Shown: positions 16,998 through 27,059, numbered from the stretch's first letter. The stretch: 40,452 nucleotides of DNA from Streptosporangiaceae bacterium (GCA_030041135.1 JASHOL010000423.1:1-40452), one strand, 5' to 3'. Notes: generated by a model from the sequence alone, not told the origin. Numbers and translations: made by a program.

Positions 16998-17448
16998 CCG
17001 GATGCCGACGCGCAGACCTCGCGGTGTTCCGGCGCATGCTGGACACGCTCGCGGCGCGTGGCGAGGTCGAGGAGACGATATGCGAGCTCTGCCTGCTCGC
17101 GGGGGTCGCGCATCGTAGACCGCGAGCGGCCTCCGATCCGCCGGGACTTCTCGGTCGTCCTCGACCAGTGCGGTTATGACCTCGATCGGGCCGTTGCCGC
17201 AGGGCGGGCCCGGCCGGACTACACGGCCACCGAGCATGCCCGCGACTTCGCCGGCGCGCTGCGGCGGAACCTGGTCAGGGTGCTGCGCCACGCCGCGAGT
17301 CCGCCGGGCGGCCTGTCGTCGTCGGCTGAGCTGTCGCTCCCGCCTAGCCCGCGCCTGGGGTCCGCTAGTTCGCGGCGGGGGCATGTGTCCCGGACTGTCG
17401 GTGCCGGTCTCTAGCATGTCAGGCAGCCGCCAATCCAGGAGGGCACAG

Positions 17449-17811
17449 ATGGCTGATGCCTACGACGTGCGCCGCCTCGCCCTGGCCCTGCCCGATGTGG
17501 AGGAGATCGACTGCGACGGCTTCGACTTCCGGGTCGGAGGCAAGGGCTTTGTCTGGTCGTACCCAGAGCGGCGGCCAGGCAAGGGGAGAGTGCTGCGCAC
17601 CGACATCGCCGTGCTGTTCGTGGGGGACGAGGCCGAGAAGCAGGCGCTGCTTATCGGCGAGCCTGACCTGTTCTTCACGAATCAGGGTTATGACGGGTGG
17701 CCGCTGGTGATGGCCCGGCTCGATGCCCTCGACGTCGGCCGGCTGGCGGAGCTGGTGACTGACGCGTGGCGGATGCGCGCTCCTGAATCGCTGAGCGGCG
17801 AGATCGACTAA
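17449..17811 (+). CDS. MmcQ/YjbR family DNA-binding protein
   Basis: DVRRLALALPDVEEIDCDGFDFRVGGKGFVWSYPER...FFTNQGYDGWPLVMARLDALDVGRLAELVTDAWRMRAP. Confidence 0.85.
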   Translation: MADAYDVRRLALALPDVEEIDCDGFDFRVGGKGFVWSYPERRPGKGRVLRTDIAVLFVGDEAEKQALLIGEPDLFFTNQGYDGWPLVMARLDALDVGRLAELVTDAWRMRAPESLSGEID

Positions 17812-17887
17812 AGTGACGGCGACCCGAGCACCGCGCCCGGCTGCCGCAGTGGCGTAGCCACGCCCGTGCGAAGTGTCCGCCTGACCT

Positions 17888-18673
17888 GTGCCTTCGCGAA
17901 TGGCAGCCCCTGCCAAAGGCTACGTGCTGGCGATCAGCGGAGGCCAGGACAGTGCGCTGACCGGCAGGTTGTGCCAGCTTGCCTGCGAGGAGCTGCGCGC
18001 CGAGCGACGCGAAGCCACCTTCATGGCAGTTCGGCTGCCCTACGGCGTGCAGGCTGACGAGGACGACGCGCAAATCGCGCTGCAGTTCATCCAGCCCGAC
18101 CACTCGATCACGGTCAACATCGGGCCCGGCGCCGATGCCGTCGCCGCCGAGACGGCACTCGGCCTGCGCCAGCTACTCGGTGCTGAGCCTGGTCTGCGGG
18201 ACTTCGTCCGTGGCAACATCAAGGCCCGCGAACGCATGGTGGTCCAGTACGCGATCGCGGGACAACTCAACTTGCTCGTCGTGGGCACTGACCACGCGGC
18301 CGAGGCACTGACCGGCTTCTTCACTAAGTACGGCGACGGTGGCGCCGGCATCACCCCGCTGACCGGACTAACCAAGCGCCAGCGCGCAGCCCTGCTTCGA
18401 GAGCTGAGGGCTCCAGCGAGCATCTGGGAGAAGGTTCCGACCGCCGACCTGGAGGACGGTCGGCCCGCCCTGCCCGACGAGGACGCGCTGGGACTGACCT
18501 ACTCCCAGATCGATGACTACCTAGAAGGTATCGACGTGGATCCGGACGTCGCCACGAAGCTGGAGTCGGCCTACCTTGCCACCCGGCACAAGCGAGCCCT
18601 TCCGGTCGCCCTCCTCGACGACTGGTGGCTGCCGGGCATCCAAGACCGCGCGGGAACGCCGCTCGACAACTAA
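17888..18673 (+). CDS. nadE: NAD+ synthase (ammonia-dependent, NadE-like), N-terminally short
   Basis: P-loop [69 protein letters not shown]; in-frame stop just upstream of the GTG start. Confidence 0.88.
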   Translation: MPSRMAAPAKGYVLAISGGQDSALTGRLCQLACEELRAERREATFMAVRLPYGVQADEDDAQIALQFIQPDHSITVNIGPGADAVAAETALGLRQLLGAEPGLRDFVRGNIKARERMVVQYAIAGQLNLLVVGTDHAAEALTGFFTKYGDGGAGITPLTGLTKRQRAALLRELRAPASIWEKVPTADLEDGRPALPDEDALGLTYSQIDDYLEGIDVDPDVATKLESAYLATRHKRALPVALLDDWWLPGIQDRAGTPLDN

Positions 18674-18852
18674 GTCTTTCCGGCAGCGAGCCTTGGGGCG
18701 CGGTTCGGGGTGCGCCGCCCATCGCGGTCGTCTCTGCTCACGACGCGCAGCTGGCTTGCCGGCCTACCCACGACCGGGCTGAAGCGGGCGGGCCTAAGTG
18801 CCCACTTGAGCGGCCTGGGCGGTCCTCGGCGGGCGGGAATGGGGGTCTTGAC

Positions 18853-18878
18853 GAATTAGATGAACGTTCGTTTAATTC
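18853..18878. promoter_or_regulatory. 26-bp imperfect palindrome GAATTAGATGAACGTTCGTTTAATTC, probable autoregulatory TetR operator
   Basis: Dyad GAATTA...GAACGTTC...TAATTC ending 5 bp before the TetR ATG. Confidence 0.7.
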
Positions 18879-18882
18879 TCTC

Positions 18883-19518
18883 ATGGGTCGCATCGCTGGC
18901 GTCACGGCTACCGAGACCCGTGAGCGGCTGCTGAAGGCAGCCGCGGCGGTATTCGCGGAGCGAGGGTACGACGGTGCCCGGGTGGCGGACATCGCCGCTG
19001 CCGCGGGCGTGAGCAACGGCGCGATGTATGCGCACTTCGGGTCCAAGGCCGAACTGCTTGTCGGCGCGCTGCGTACTCACGGGCGGCAGGTACTCGCCGA
19101 GGCTCTCGCGGCCGACCCCGACAAGTCGATCATGGATGTGCTGCTCAGTATCGGCCGCGGGCTTATCCACGGCACCAACGCCAGAGGTTCACTGCTCGTC
19201 GAAGCGCTGGTCGCGGCCCGCCGCGACGAGGACGTTGCCCGGCCGATACGGCGCTATGTCGGCGAACGAGCGGACTGGCTGGCCGATCTGATGCGGGTTG
19301 CCCAGGACCAGCGGGAACTCGACCCGTCGCTGTCGCCGATTGCGCTCGCGCACTTCTGCCTGCTGCTCTCGATGGGCAGCGCGCTGGTGACCCCGGCGCT
19401 GCATGCGGTCGACGACGCCGAATGGGCCGCCTTGCTCGGGCGCGTCGTGGCCGCCCTCGGGCTCGCAGGAACTCCGCCGGCCGGCGACCCGGTGGCGCGG
19501 ACAGGGAGCAGGGAATGA
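18883..19518 (+). CDS. TetR/AcrR family transcriptional regulator
   Basis: ETRERLLKAAAAVFAERGYDGARVADIAAAAGVSNGAMYAHFGSKAELLVGAL HTH; internal ATG at 18883 preferred over the longer ORF from 18625. Confidence 0.92.
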   Translation: MGRIAGVTATETRERLLKAAAAVFAERGYDGARVADIAAAAGVSNGAMYAHFGSKAELLVGALRTHGRQVLAEALAADPDKSIMDVLLSIGRGLIHGTNARGSLLVEALVAARRDEDVARPIRRYVGERADWLADLMRVAQDQRELDPSLSPIALAHFCLLLSMGSALVTPALHAVDDAEWAALLGRVVAALGLAGTPPAGDPVARTGSRE

Positions 19519-19715
19519 GGCTGCGGATTAACTCCGACGTCTGCCAGGGGCACGGCCGGTGCTACGACCTGGCCCCCGACCTTTTCGGTGACGACGAAGA
19601 GGGCTTTGGCCAGGTCCTCGGCGATGGCGTCGTCACGCCCGACAAGGAGCGCGATGCGCGCCTCGCAGTCGCCAACTGCCCAGAGCGCGCGATCGAGGTC
19701 ATCGAGGAGAGCTGA
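19515..19715 (+). CDS. ferredoxin (3Fe-4S type, P450 partner)
   Basis: CQGHGRCYDLAPDLF...ANCPERAIEVIEE; ATGA overlap with the TetR stop. Confidence 0.92.
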   Translation: MRLRINSDVCQGHGRCYDLAPDLFGDDEEGFGQVLGDGVVTPDKERDARLAVANCPERAIEVIEES

Positions 19716-19716
19716 C

Positions 19717-20988
19717 GTGGCGGTTGATGAGCGGTTCCCCAGGGACTTCAACGAGACGCGGGAAGGCCGGCCTCTCGGCGTGCGCAACGAGATCATCACG
19801 GGCCCGGTCTCCGACTGGGCTTCGGATTTCTCGCACCTCGAGGACGAGTGGTCCGCCGACCCATACTTGATCCACGACGACCTGCGTCGGCGCTGCCCGA
19901 TCGCCCACACCGGGCGGTTCGGCGGCGGATGGCTGCCGGTCCGGTATGAAGACGTATCGGCGATCGCCTACGACACCGACCGCTTCTCCTCGCGTGCGAT
20001 CATCATGAGCAACTTCCGCCCGCCGAAGGAATTGGCCCCGATCGGGGGCTCGCCGCCGATCTCCTCGGACCCGCCGTTCCACCACGACGCTCGCAAGCTG
20101 CTGCTGCCCGCGTTTACCAAGACCGCGGTCGGTCGTCAGGAGGCCGCGACCCGGGCGTTCTGCCATTCGCTCATCGACGCGTTCGTGGAGCGCGACGTGG
20201 TCGATGCGGCGGCCGAGTATGCGCAGCACATTCCGATCAGGGTCATCGCGGACATGCTCGGGTTCCCGCCCGAGGACGGCCCGCAGTTCGCCAGGTTCGT
20301 CGAGAACACGCTCGAGGGTGTCAACCTGCCGCCCGACGAGCGCATCGGCCGCATGTCCCTGCTGTTCGACTACCTGCTCGCGCAGGTCCACGATCATCTC
20401 GACAATCCGCGCGACGATCTGACCAGCTACCTGATCAACGCCGAACTCTATGGCCGCAAGCTCGAGCCCGCGCACGTCGTGGGCACCATGGCCCTGCTGC
20501 TGATCGCCGGCATCGACACCACCTGGAGTGCCATCGGCGCATCGCTGTGGCACCTGGGCGGTAACCCGCAAGACCGCGAGCGGCTGGTCGCCGACCGAAG
20601 GCTGCTGCCGACTGCGATGGAGGAGTTCCTGCGCGCCTACGCGCCGGTGACGATGGCCCGGCTGGTCAAGGACGACATGCACTGGCGCGGCGTGGACATG
20701 AAGGCCGACGACTGGATCCTGCTTTCGTTCCCGGCCGCCAACCGCGACCCCGAGCAGTTCGAGCGGGCGAGCGAGGTCGTCATCGACCGCGAGGTCAACC
20801 GGCACGCCGCCTTCGGACTTGGCATCCATCGCTGCGTGGGTTCGCACCTCGCGCGGATGGAGCTGCGCGTGGCCCTGGAGGTTTGGCTCGAGCGGATACC
20901 GGAATTCAGCCTCGCCGACCCGTCGGCCGTGACGTGGTCGGCCGGCCAGATTCGCGGACCGCGAGCGCTTCCGCTGCGTATCGGCTAG
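19717..20988 (+). CDS. cytochrome P450
   Basis: AGIDTTWSAIG I-helix, EEFLR (ExxR), FGLGIHRCVGSHLARMEL heme-Cys motif; GTG start just after ferredoxin. Confidence 0.95.
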   Translation: MAVDERFPRDFNETREGRPLGVRNEIITGPVSDWASDFSHLEDEWSADPYLIHDDLRRRCPIAHTGRFGGGWLPVRYEDVSAIAYDTDRFSSRAIIMSNFRPPKELAPIGGSPPISSDPPFHHDARKLLLPAFTKTAVGRQEAATRAFCHSLIDAFVERDVVDAAAEYAQHIPIRVIADMLGFPPEDGPQFARFVENTLEGVNLPPDERIGRMSLLFDYLLAQVHDHLDNPRDDLTSYLINAELYGRKLEPAHVVGTMALLLIAGIDTTWSAIGASLWHLGGNPQDRERLVADRRLLPTAMEEFLRAYAPVTMARLVKDDMHWRGVDMKADDWILLSFPAANRDPEQFERASEVVIDREVNRHAAFGLGIHRCVGSHLARMELRVALEVWLERIPEFSLADPSAVTWSAGQIRGPRALPLRIG

Positions 20989-21090
20989 CCGCTCGGCCGC
21001 CGGCCAGTTGCGTGGGAGTTAGCGGGATCGCGGCATCGCGTCCGCCCGAGCGCTACTTGCGGTTTACCTGTCCTCTTTACGGTCGGAGAT

Positions 21091-23187
21091 ATGGATGATT
21101 CTGGCCTGAATAGCTGGGGACCCGCCGAGGGTCCAGCAACCGGTCTCACCCGGCGGCACTTCCTGAGCAGCGTGGTGGTCGTCGGCGCTGCGGTCGGCCT
21201 GGCCAGCGCGGCCGAGGGCGCCTTCGCCAGCTCGCCGGCACTGGCCAGCTCGCCTCCGTCAGGGCCGCCCACGACAACCGTGCCGCTGCCGACCACGACG
21301 GCACCCGAGCAGCTGTGGCTCACCTGGGGCCACGATCCCGCCAGGGATGTCACCGTGGGCTGGTTGTCGCCGGGCTCCGTGCCGCAGCCGGCGCCGGCGC
21401 TGACGTACTCGGCCGCGCCGATCACCACGTCGAACCCGGGCCGGACGGTCCAGTTGCCGGCACCGCGGCCGCTCGACGTGACCAGGCGCTACCCGCAGGC
21501 CTCGAGCGTCAGCTTCGCCGACGGGCTCAACGCGCAGACCACGTACTTCTACCACGTCGAACTGCGCGACCTGGAGCCCGGCACCACGTATTACTACCAG
21601 GTCAGCGACGGCGCGACGCCAACCCCGTCAACGGCGGGCTCGTCGTTCACGACCGCCCCGTCCGGTCGGGCCAAGTTCCGCTTCTCCAGCTACGGCGACC
21701 TGGCGACGCCGTCTTACGACTTGAACGCCTCAGGCAACCAGTGGCATGAGTCGTGCGACAACTCCTACTACGCGGTCGGCGCGATCGAGAACCCCGGCGA
21801 CGGCAACGGCCCGCCGCTGTTCCATCTGCTGAACGGGGACCTCTGCTACGCCAACCTCGACTACCAGAACGCTCCGAGCGTGTGGCGCGACTTCGGCATC
21901 AACTGCGCCCGGTCGGCGGCGAACCGGCCGTGGATGCCGGCCCTCGGCAACCACGAGACCGAGTTCGGCACGTGCAACCACGCCGGTCAGCCCGGAGATG
22001 CCCCCGGCGGCATCGCGGCGCAGGCCGCAGCCGGGAACTACTGGAACGGCCCGTACGGCTACGGCCACTACCTGAGCCGCTTCCTCCTCCCCGACAACGG
22101 CGTGACCAACTGGGATGGCAACCGCCTGCGCGGCAACTTCTATGAGTTCCAGGTCGGCACCGTGAAGTTCATCTCGCTGGACGCCGATGACGTCATCTAC
22201 CAGGACGGCGCCTCGGCCTATCTCAACAGCGCTGCCAATGCGGCGCCGGAGTCTACGAGCGCCGGAGCCGAGATCCCCAACGGCACCGTCACCTACAACC
22301 GCCTCTACACCGGCGACCTCACGGTCGACCCGGCCGACTTCTCGGCGGTGCCGGATTTCAGCAGCGGCACGCCGAACCTGCAGTGCCTCTGGCTCGAGCG
22401 GACGCTGCGCGAGGCCCGCCAGGACCCGACTGTCGACATGATCGTCGTGTTCATGCACCAGTGCGCTATGTCGACCTCGGTGGCCGGCAACGGCTCCGAC
22501 CTCGGCATCCGCCAGGCCTGGCTGCCGCTGTTCGACCGCTACGAGGTCGACCTGGTGTTGTCCGGCCACGAGCACGACTACGAGCGCACGTATCCGGTGC
22601 GGGGCTACGACGCCGACTATCTCGGCGCGGTGTTCTCGCCCAACCCGAACCAGACGCTCAACGAGGCAGTCAGCACCCGCAGGCCACATGTCGTGACGAC
22701 CGAGCCGACAACTTACGAAGGCCTCTCGGCCTGGGACACCCAGGAGGGCACGGTGTTCCTGGTCCTGGGCGGCGGCGGGACGGACGGGCCGGCCAACGTA
22801 TACGGCACCGACGCCGCGACCGGCCTGCCCCAGGCCAAGGTGTTCACCGAGCGGAACATGATCTCCGGCTCGGAGGCAACCGGCTTTACCCGCAACTCGG
22901 CCGACTCGCACGAGGACGCGCCCTGGTCGGCGGCGACGAATACCGGCGACGCCTACGGGTATGCGATCTTCGACGTCGACCCGGGCAGCCGCCAGGGCCA
23001 GACGACGATCACGTTCAAGTACTTCGCCATCCCCGCGGTCAGCGACGAGACCGGACCGCTGCACACCGGCACGACCACGCTGCCGACGACCCCGACCGAG
23101 ACGTTCGTCTTCGGTCGCGGCCTGTCCCGCCTCGGCCGGCAGCACGGGCAGGACGAAAGGCAACTCGAAGAGACCCGTTCCGTCTGA
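21091..23187 (+). CDS. secreted (Tat) purple acid phosphatase-like metallophosphoesterase
   Basis: TRRHFLSS Tat signal; fibronectin-like N-domain (TTYFYHVELRDLEPGTTYYYQVSDG); YGDLAT, LLNGDLCYAN, ALGNHETE, VFMHQ, VLSGHEHDYERTYP metal-binding blocks. Confidence 0.92.
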   Translation: MDDSGLNSWGPAEGPATGLTRRHFLSSVVVVGAAVGLASAAEGAFASSPALASSPPSGPPTTTVPLPTTTAPEQLWLTWGHDPARDVTVGWLSPGSVPQPAPALTYSAAPITTSNPGRTVQLPAPRPLDVTRRYPQASSVSFADGLNAQTTYFYHVELRDLEPGTTYYYQVSDGATPTPSTAGSSFTTAPSGRAKFRFSSYGDLATPSYDLNASGNQWHESCDNSYYAVGAIENPGDGNGPPLFHLLNGDLCYANLDYQNAPSVWRDFGINCARSAANRPWMPALGNHETEFGTCNHAGQPGDAPGGIAAQAAAGNYWNGPYGYGHYLSRFLLPDNGVTNWDGNRLRGNFYEFQVGTVKFISLDADDVIYQDGASAYLNSAANAAPESTSAGAEIPNGTVTYNRLYTGDLTVDPADFSAVPDFSSGTPNLQCLWLERTLREARQDPTVDMIVVFMHQCAMSTSVAGNGSDLGIRQAWLPLFDRYEVDLVLSGHEHDYERTYPVRGYDADYLGAVFSPNPNQTLNEAVSTRRPHVVTTEPTTYEGLSAWDTQEGTVFLVLGGGGTDGPANVYGTDAATGLPQAKVFTERNMISGSEATGFTRNSADSHEDAPWSAATNTGDAYGYAIFDVDPGSRQGQTTITFKYFAIPAVSDETGPLHTGTTTLPTTPTETFVFGRGLSRLGRQHGQDERQLEETRSV

Positions 23188-23238
23188 CGACTCGCGGCCC
23201 GTGGCCGCCGCCGCAGCGCCGCCGCCCGCTCGCGGTGG

Positions 23239-23598
23239 TTACGAGGAGCGGCGGGCGAAGTCCCGAGCCGCCCTGGCCGCCGCACACGGGGCGCACAGCG
23301 GAATGTCGATCTCGCCGAGCAGCTCGGAATTGTGCTGGCCGGTGATCACCGCGTCGAACGTCTCGCAGATGCCGCGGTCCTCGGGGTGCGCTCGCAGGCA
23401 GAAGCACAGGCATGGCCTGTGCTGCGCGAGCTTCTCCGCACGCTCGACCACTGCGCGCACCTCGGGACGGTTGGCCATTTCGCCGAGTGCGTCAAAGGCC
23501 GGCCGGATCCGGTTCATGGCGTCGCTGATCGCCTGCCCGAGCTTGCGGCCGGCCTCGGCCAGCGTGTCGGCGAGTTCGGGTCGTTTCTGATCGGCCAT
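23239..23598 (-). CDS. hypothetical Cys-containing protein
   Basis: 119-aa ORF with helical N-terminus and CLCFCLRAHPEDRGIC...PLCAPCAAARAARDF; GC-rich codon usage consistent with coding. Confidence 0.6.
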   Translation of the reverse strand: MADQKRPELADTLAEAGRKLGQAISDAMNRIRPAFDALGEMANRPEVRAVVERAEKLAQHRPCLCFCLRAHPEDRGICETFDAVITGQHNSELLGEIDIPLCAPCAAARAARDFARRSS

Positions 23599-23699
23599 AA
23601 CCGCATCGTCTCACCACGGCTGGACCAAGAGCTAGGGCACGGATTACGAACATTTCGGGCGGTAACCGGACAGCCTGCGGAGGCTACGCGGAATAGCGG

Positions 23700-25178
23700 T
23701 CAGCGGATGCCTGCCCAGAGTTGCCGCTCGTCGCCGCGGGGATCCTTGACGATCGCGCTCTCGGTGTTGAACACCATCGTCGCGCGGTCGAGGGTGGTGT
23801 AGCGATCCCAGCCGGGGTCACCGTCGCTGATGAAGGCGACCCAGGCACGGTGCACAGTATCGGCGAGTCCCTGCGGAGGCTCGGTGCCGATCAGCGACTC
23901 AGCGTCCTCGGTCCGCAGCGTGTCGAAGACGAACGGGATCTCCACCGCGTGGCAGGCGCCGAGGGTGCCGCCCAGGACTGGCGTCGGCCACGCGAACTCG
24001 TAGACCCAGGTTGCTGACTCGGGGCGGGCCTCGGCGACCCGAATGGCGGGGATTCGGAAGAACCAGTCGCCAGCGACCACCGCGAGCAGGTCACCAGCTG
24101 ACGCGCTAGGCCGGTTGGCGCGGTACGTCGGCAGCGCATTCGCGCCGAGCCCGTCGGCCACGGCGGCCATCTGCAGGAGGTTGTCGTCGATGATGTTCAT
24201 GATGCCGGTGGGCACCAGGAACAGCCGCTCCTCGTCCCTGTTGGTCCCGATCAGGACGTCGACTTCTTGCCCGGCCCCGGCCCGGATGGCATCAAGCGGC
24301 ACGGCTGGCAGCACGTCACCGTCAACCACCGGCTCGAACACCATTCCGTTGAAGGCGATCTCGCCCCAGCGGGCCGGGTCGGGCGGCGGGGTCTGTGCTT
24401 CGCGGCTCAGCGCGCTCTGGGCGTCGAGCAACCGCTGCATCGGGACCGCCGCGATGGCCTCCCTCGTGGCCGGAGTCCCGAGTTTCTCGGCTAGGTAGCC
24501 ACCGACCCGCATCGCGGTCGCAGGCGTGAGGACGTGCTGCCCGGCGCCGCTCTCCGCGATGACGCGGCGGAACAGCCCGGCCGTGCGCGGCATCGACAGC
24601 AGCGTGGTCACGCTCATACCGCCGGCCGACTCGCCGGCGACCGTGACTCTGGCCGGGTCGCCGCCGAAGCCTGCGATGTTGTCGTGCACCCACTGCAGGG
24701 CGGCGACCTGGTCGAGCACGCCGGTGTTGACGACGCCATCGTCGAGGAACAGGAACCCGTCCGCCCCGAGCCGGTAGTTGATGGTGACGCAGACGACCCC
24801 GTCGCGGGCGAACGCGGCCCCGTCGTACTGAGGGACCGCGCCCGAGCCGTTTAGGAACGCGCCGCCGTGCACCCAGACCAGGACCGGCAGCCGGGCCCCA
24901 CCCAGGTCCGGGGTCCAGACATTCAGGTTGAGGCAGTCCTCGCCGGGAATGGCGGGCTCGGGAAGTATCAGGTCAAACGGCGCCGGATACGGGTTCTTGG
25001 GTACCGTTGGCCCGAACCGCGAGCAGTCCCGCACGCCGTCCCAGGACGGCGGCGGCTCGGGCGCGCGCATGCGGCGGGGTCCGAACGGCGGCGCCGCGTA
25101 CGGGATGCCCTTGAATACGTGCAGTCCGGCTGCCTGCACACCGGCGACGGTGCCCTGCCTGGTGTGAACCGTGGCCAT
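23700..25178 (-). CDS. type-B carboxylesterase/lipase
   Basis: FKGIPYAAPPFGPRRMRAPEPPPSWDGVRD, EDCLNLNVWTP, WVHGGAFLNGSG, GESAGGMSVTTLLS. Confidence 0.95.
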   Translation of the reverse strand: MATVHTRQGTVAGVQAAGLHVFKGIPYAAPPFGPRRMRAPEPPPSWDGVRDCSRFGPTVPKNPYPAPFDLILPEPAIPGEDCLNLNVWTPDLGGARLPVLVWVHGGAFLNGSGAVPQYDGAAFARDGVVCVTINYRLGADGFLFLDDGVVNTGVLDQVAALQWVHDNIAGFGGDPARVTVAGESAGGMSVTTLLSMPRTAGLFRRVIAESGAGQHVLTPATAMRVGGYLAEKLGTPATREAIAAVPMQRLLDAQSALSREAQTPPPDPARWGEIAFNGMVFEPVVDGDVLPAVPLDAIRAGAGQEVDVLIGTNRDEERLFLVPTGIMNIIDDNLLQMAAVADGLGANALPTYRANRPSASAGDLLAVVAGDWFFRIPAIRVAEARPESATWVYEFAWPTPVLGGTLGACHAVEIPFVFDTLRTEDAESLIGTEPPQGLADTVHRAWVAFISDGDPGWDRYTTLDRATMVFNTESAIVKDPRGDERQLWAGIR

Positions 25179-25295
25179 GTCTTCACGTTCCTGTCCTGAG
25201 AGGCTTGCCGATCGTAGCCTCTGAACGGGTTGCCGGGAAGCGGCCGCTTGCGCGCGCGATCATTCCGGGCGGCTCGGGTCGGCCCCCGGATGAGC

Positions 25296-27059
25296 TCACG
25301 GGTCCGCGGCACCATTCCCTTGCGGGCACTGGATGTCCTGGGCGGACTCAGCGCTCGCCGAGGCGCTGCCGCTAGTGACCGTGACCTCGACCGGCTGGCC
25401 GCAAGCCGCCGATCCGTTGACCTGAATCAAGATCCCCCCGGACACTTGCGCGCCGGCCGCGATGGCAGCGTGCTGGCAGGTGGCGCCGGAGGAGGTGGCC
25501 TGGCAGTTCCACTGGCTGTGCCCGTGGCCGCCGCCGAAACTAGCTAGCGAACTGCCGGACGGCAGGTCGATCGTCGCGGTCAGCTTGCCGGTCGATGCGC
25601 GGCCGGTGTCGGTCACCTGGAAGACGAACTGGGCCATGTTCCCGTGCCCTGAGCCGAACACGTTAGCGGAGACGGAGAGGGTGACGTCGGGCGCGGCTCG
25701 CTTGGAGGCGCTCGATGATGGGGTCGGCGTCGGGCTCGGAGTTGCCGGGACGGTGCTGCTCGGTGATGGGGTCGGCCTCGGTGTCGCGCTCGTCCGGACC
25801 GACGGCGACGGCGTGTCATTGCGGGCGGCACCTCCCGTGTGCCCGCTGGTCGCGGCTCTGCCGGTTCCGCCGGCGCCGGCCAGCGGCCTGGAGTCGTGTG
25901 ACCTCAAAGCCGCGCCCTGCCCGGAGATCGTGATGGCCAGGGCGGTGCCGCCGGCGATGAGGAGCAGCGCGGCGGCTCCGGCGACCACGCGCCGCGGGTG
26001 GCCGCGAAACGAACCGAGCCCGCTCAGCCAGCCGAGCCCGCCGAGTCCGGTCAGTCCGGCGCGCGGTCCGTGGCGGCGTGGCCTGTCCGGACCGGCGTCC
26101 GGCCAATCCGGCCCGTCGGTGCCATCCGGGCCGCCGCCTGTGCTCGCCTCGCCGCCACCTATGTCCTCGGCAACCCAGGCCATGGCGGCTGTGTCAGCAC
26201 GGTAAGCGGCCGGTAGCCCGGCGACCGGTGGCAGAGCCGCCGCAGGACCCGCGGCAGGCGCGGCGCTGTAGCCCGCGCTCGACAGGTACGGCGCAGCCAC
26301 GCTGCCGAGGATGGCGGGCGCGACGACGCGGCGCAGGGTGCCGCCGAGGTCGACAAGCTCCGCGTAGATGGCGCGGCACGCATCGCACTCGCTCAGGTGC
26401 AGCGCCACCTCGCTCGCCCTCGGCTCGGACAGCTGATAGCGCAGGTAGGCGGCGAGTCGCTCGGCGACCGGCAGGCACTGTGCCCGGCTGAGGCTGGCAC
26501 CGTAGGCGTCCAGGCAGGACTGCCGGACACCCTCCCTGGCCCGGCGCTCGAGCGCCGCGAGCCCGTCGTGGCTGAGCCCGAACATGGGCGCGACCTCATC
26601 CGGGCTTTCCTGCTCGATCTCCAGGTGCCACAGCAGTGCGCTCCAGCGCTCGGGCTGGGCGATGAACGCGCGCACCATGAGCGCGTCGTCGAGGCCGGCC
26701 GCGCCTGGGTCCAGAAGCGGATTGCCTGGGTCGAGCGGCGGTCTTAAGCCTGGCTGAAGCGTGCGTCGCGGGTCGGAGTACCTGCCCTCGCACACTCGCC
26801 CGACCGCTGCGAGCACATAGCAGCGGAACGCATCGGTAGGCCCGTCACCTCGCCGCAGAACTTCAAGTATGCGGGCAAACGTCTCGGCCACGACGTCGTC
26901 GACCTCGGCTGGCGACACGACCAGTTCGCGGGCCAGCCGCCTGGCGGCCTCGGCATGGCGCTGGTAGAGGGCGCTGAAGGCTCGGCCGTCACCCGCTCGC
27001 GCCAGGTTGAGCAGCTTCGCGTCGTCGTAATCCAGCGGTCTTTCTGTTTCGTCCGCCAC
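25296..27059 (-). CDS. ECF-type sigma factor fused to zinc-finger anti-sigma domain, TM helix and extracytoplasmic domain
   Basis: Sigma-70 region 2-like GRAFSALYQRHAEAARRLARELVVSPAEVDDVVAETFARI; HLSECDACRAIYAEL zinc finger; VVAGAAALLLIAGGTALAITI TM; Ser/Thr/Pro linker; C-terminal beta-rich PDVTLSVSANVFGSGHGNMAQFVFQVTDTGRAS domain. Confidence 0.85.
   Translation of the reverse strand: MADETERPLDYDDAKLLNLARAGDGRAFSALYQRHAEAARRLARELVVSPAEVDDVVAETFARILEVLRRGDGPTDAFRCYVLAAVGRVCEGRYSDPRRTLQPGLRPPLDPGNPLLDPGAAGLDDALMVRAFIAQPERWSALLWHLEIEQESPDEVAPMFGLSHDGLAALERRAREGVRQSCLDAYGASLSRAQCLPVAERLAAYLRYQLSEPRASEVALHLSECDACRAIYAELVDLGGTLRRVVAPAILGSVAAPYLSSAGYSAAPAAGPAAALPPVAGLPAAYRADTAAMAWVAEDIGGGEASTGGGPDGTDGPDWPDAGPDRPRRHGPRAGLTGLGGLGWLSGLGSFRGHPRRVVAGAAALLLIAGGTALAITISGQGAALRSHDSRPLAGAGGTGRAATSGHTGGAARNDTPSPSVRTSATPRPTPSPSSTVPATPSPTPTPSSSASKRAAPDVTLSVSANVFGSGHGNMAQFVFQVTDTGRASTGKLTATIDLPSGSSLASFGGGHGHSQWNCQATSSGATCQHAAIAAGAQVSGGILIQVNGSAACGQPVEVTVTSGSASASAESAQDIQCPQGNGAADP

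Noticed and set aside
16308-17414. 368-aa ORF overlapping the DUF5715-like gene
   Set aside because: First half is an out-of-frame shadow of the DUF5715-like gene; only the far C-terminal segment looks protein-like and is discussed as a possible remnant.
21730-23163. 477-aa minus-strand ORF inside the phosphatase gene
   Set aside because: Antisense shadow; no family motif and the opposite strand is a complete Tat-secreted metallophosphoesterase.
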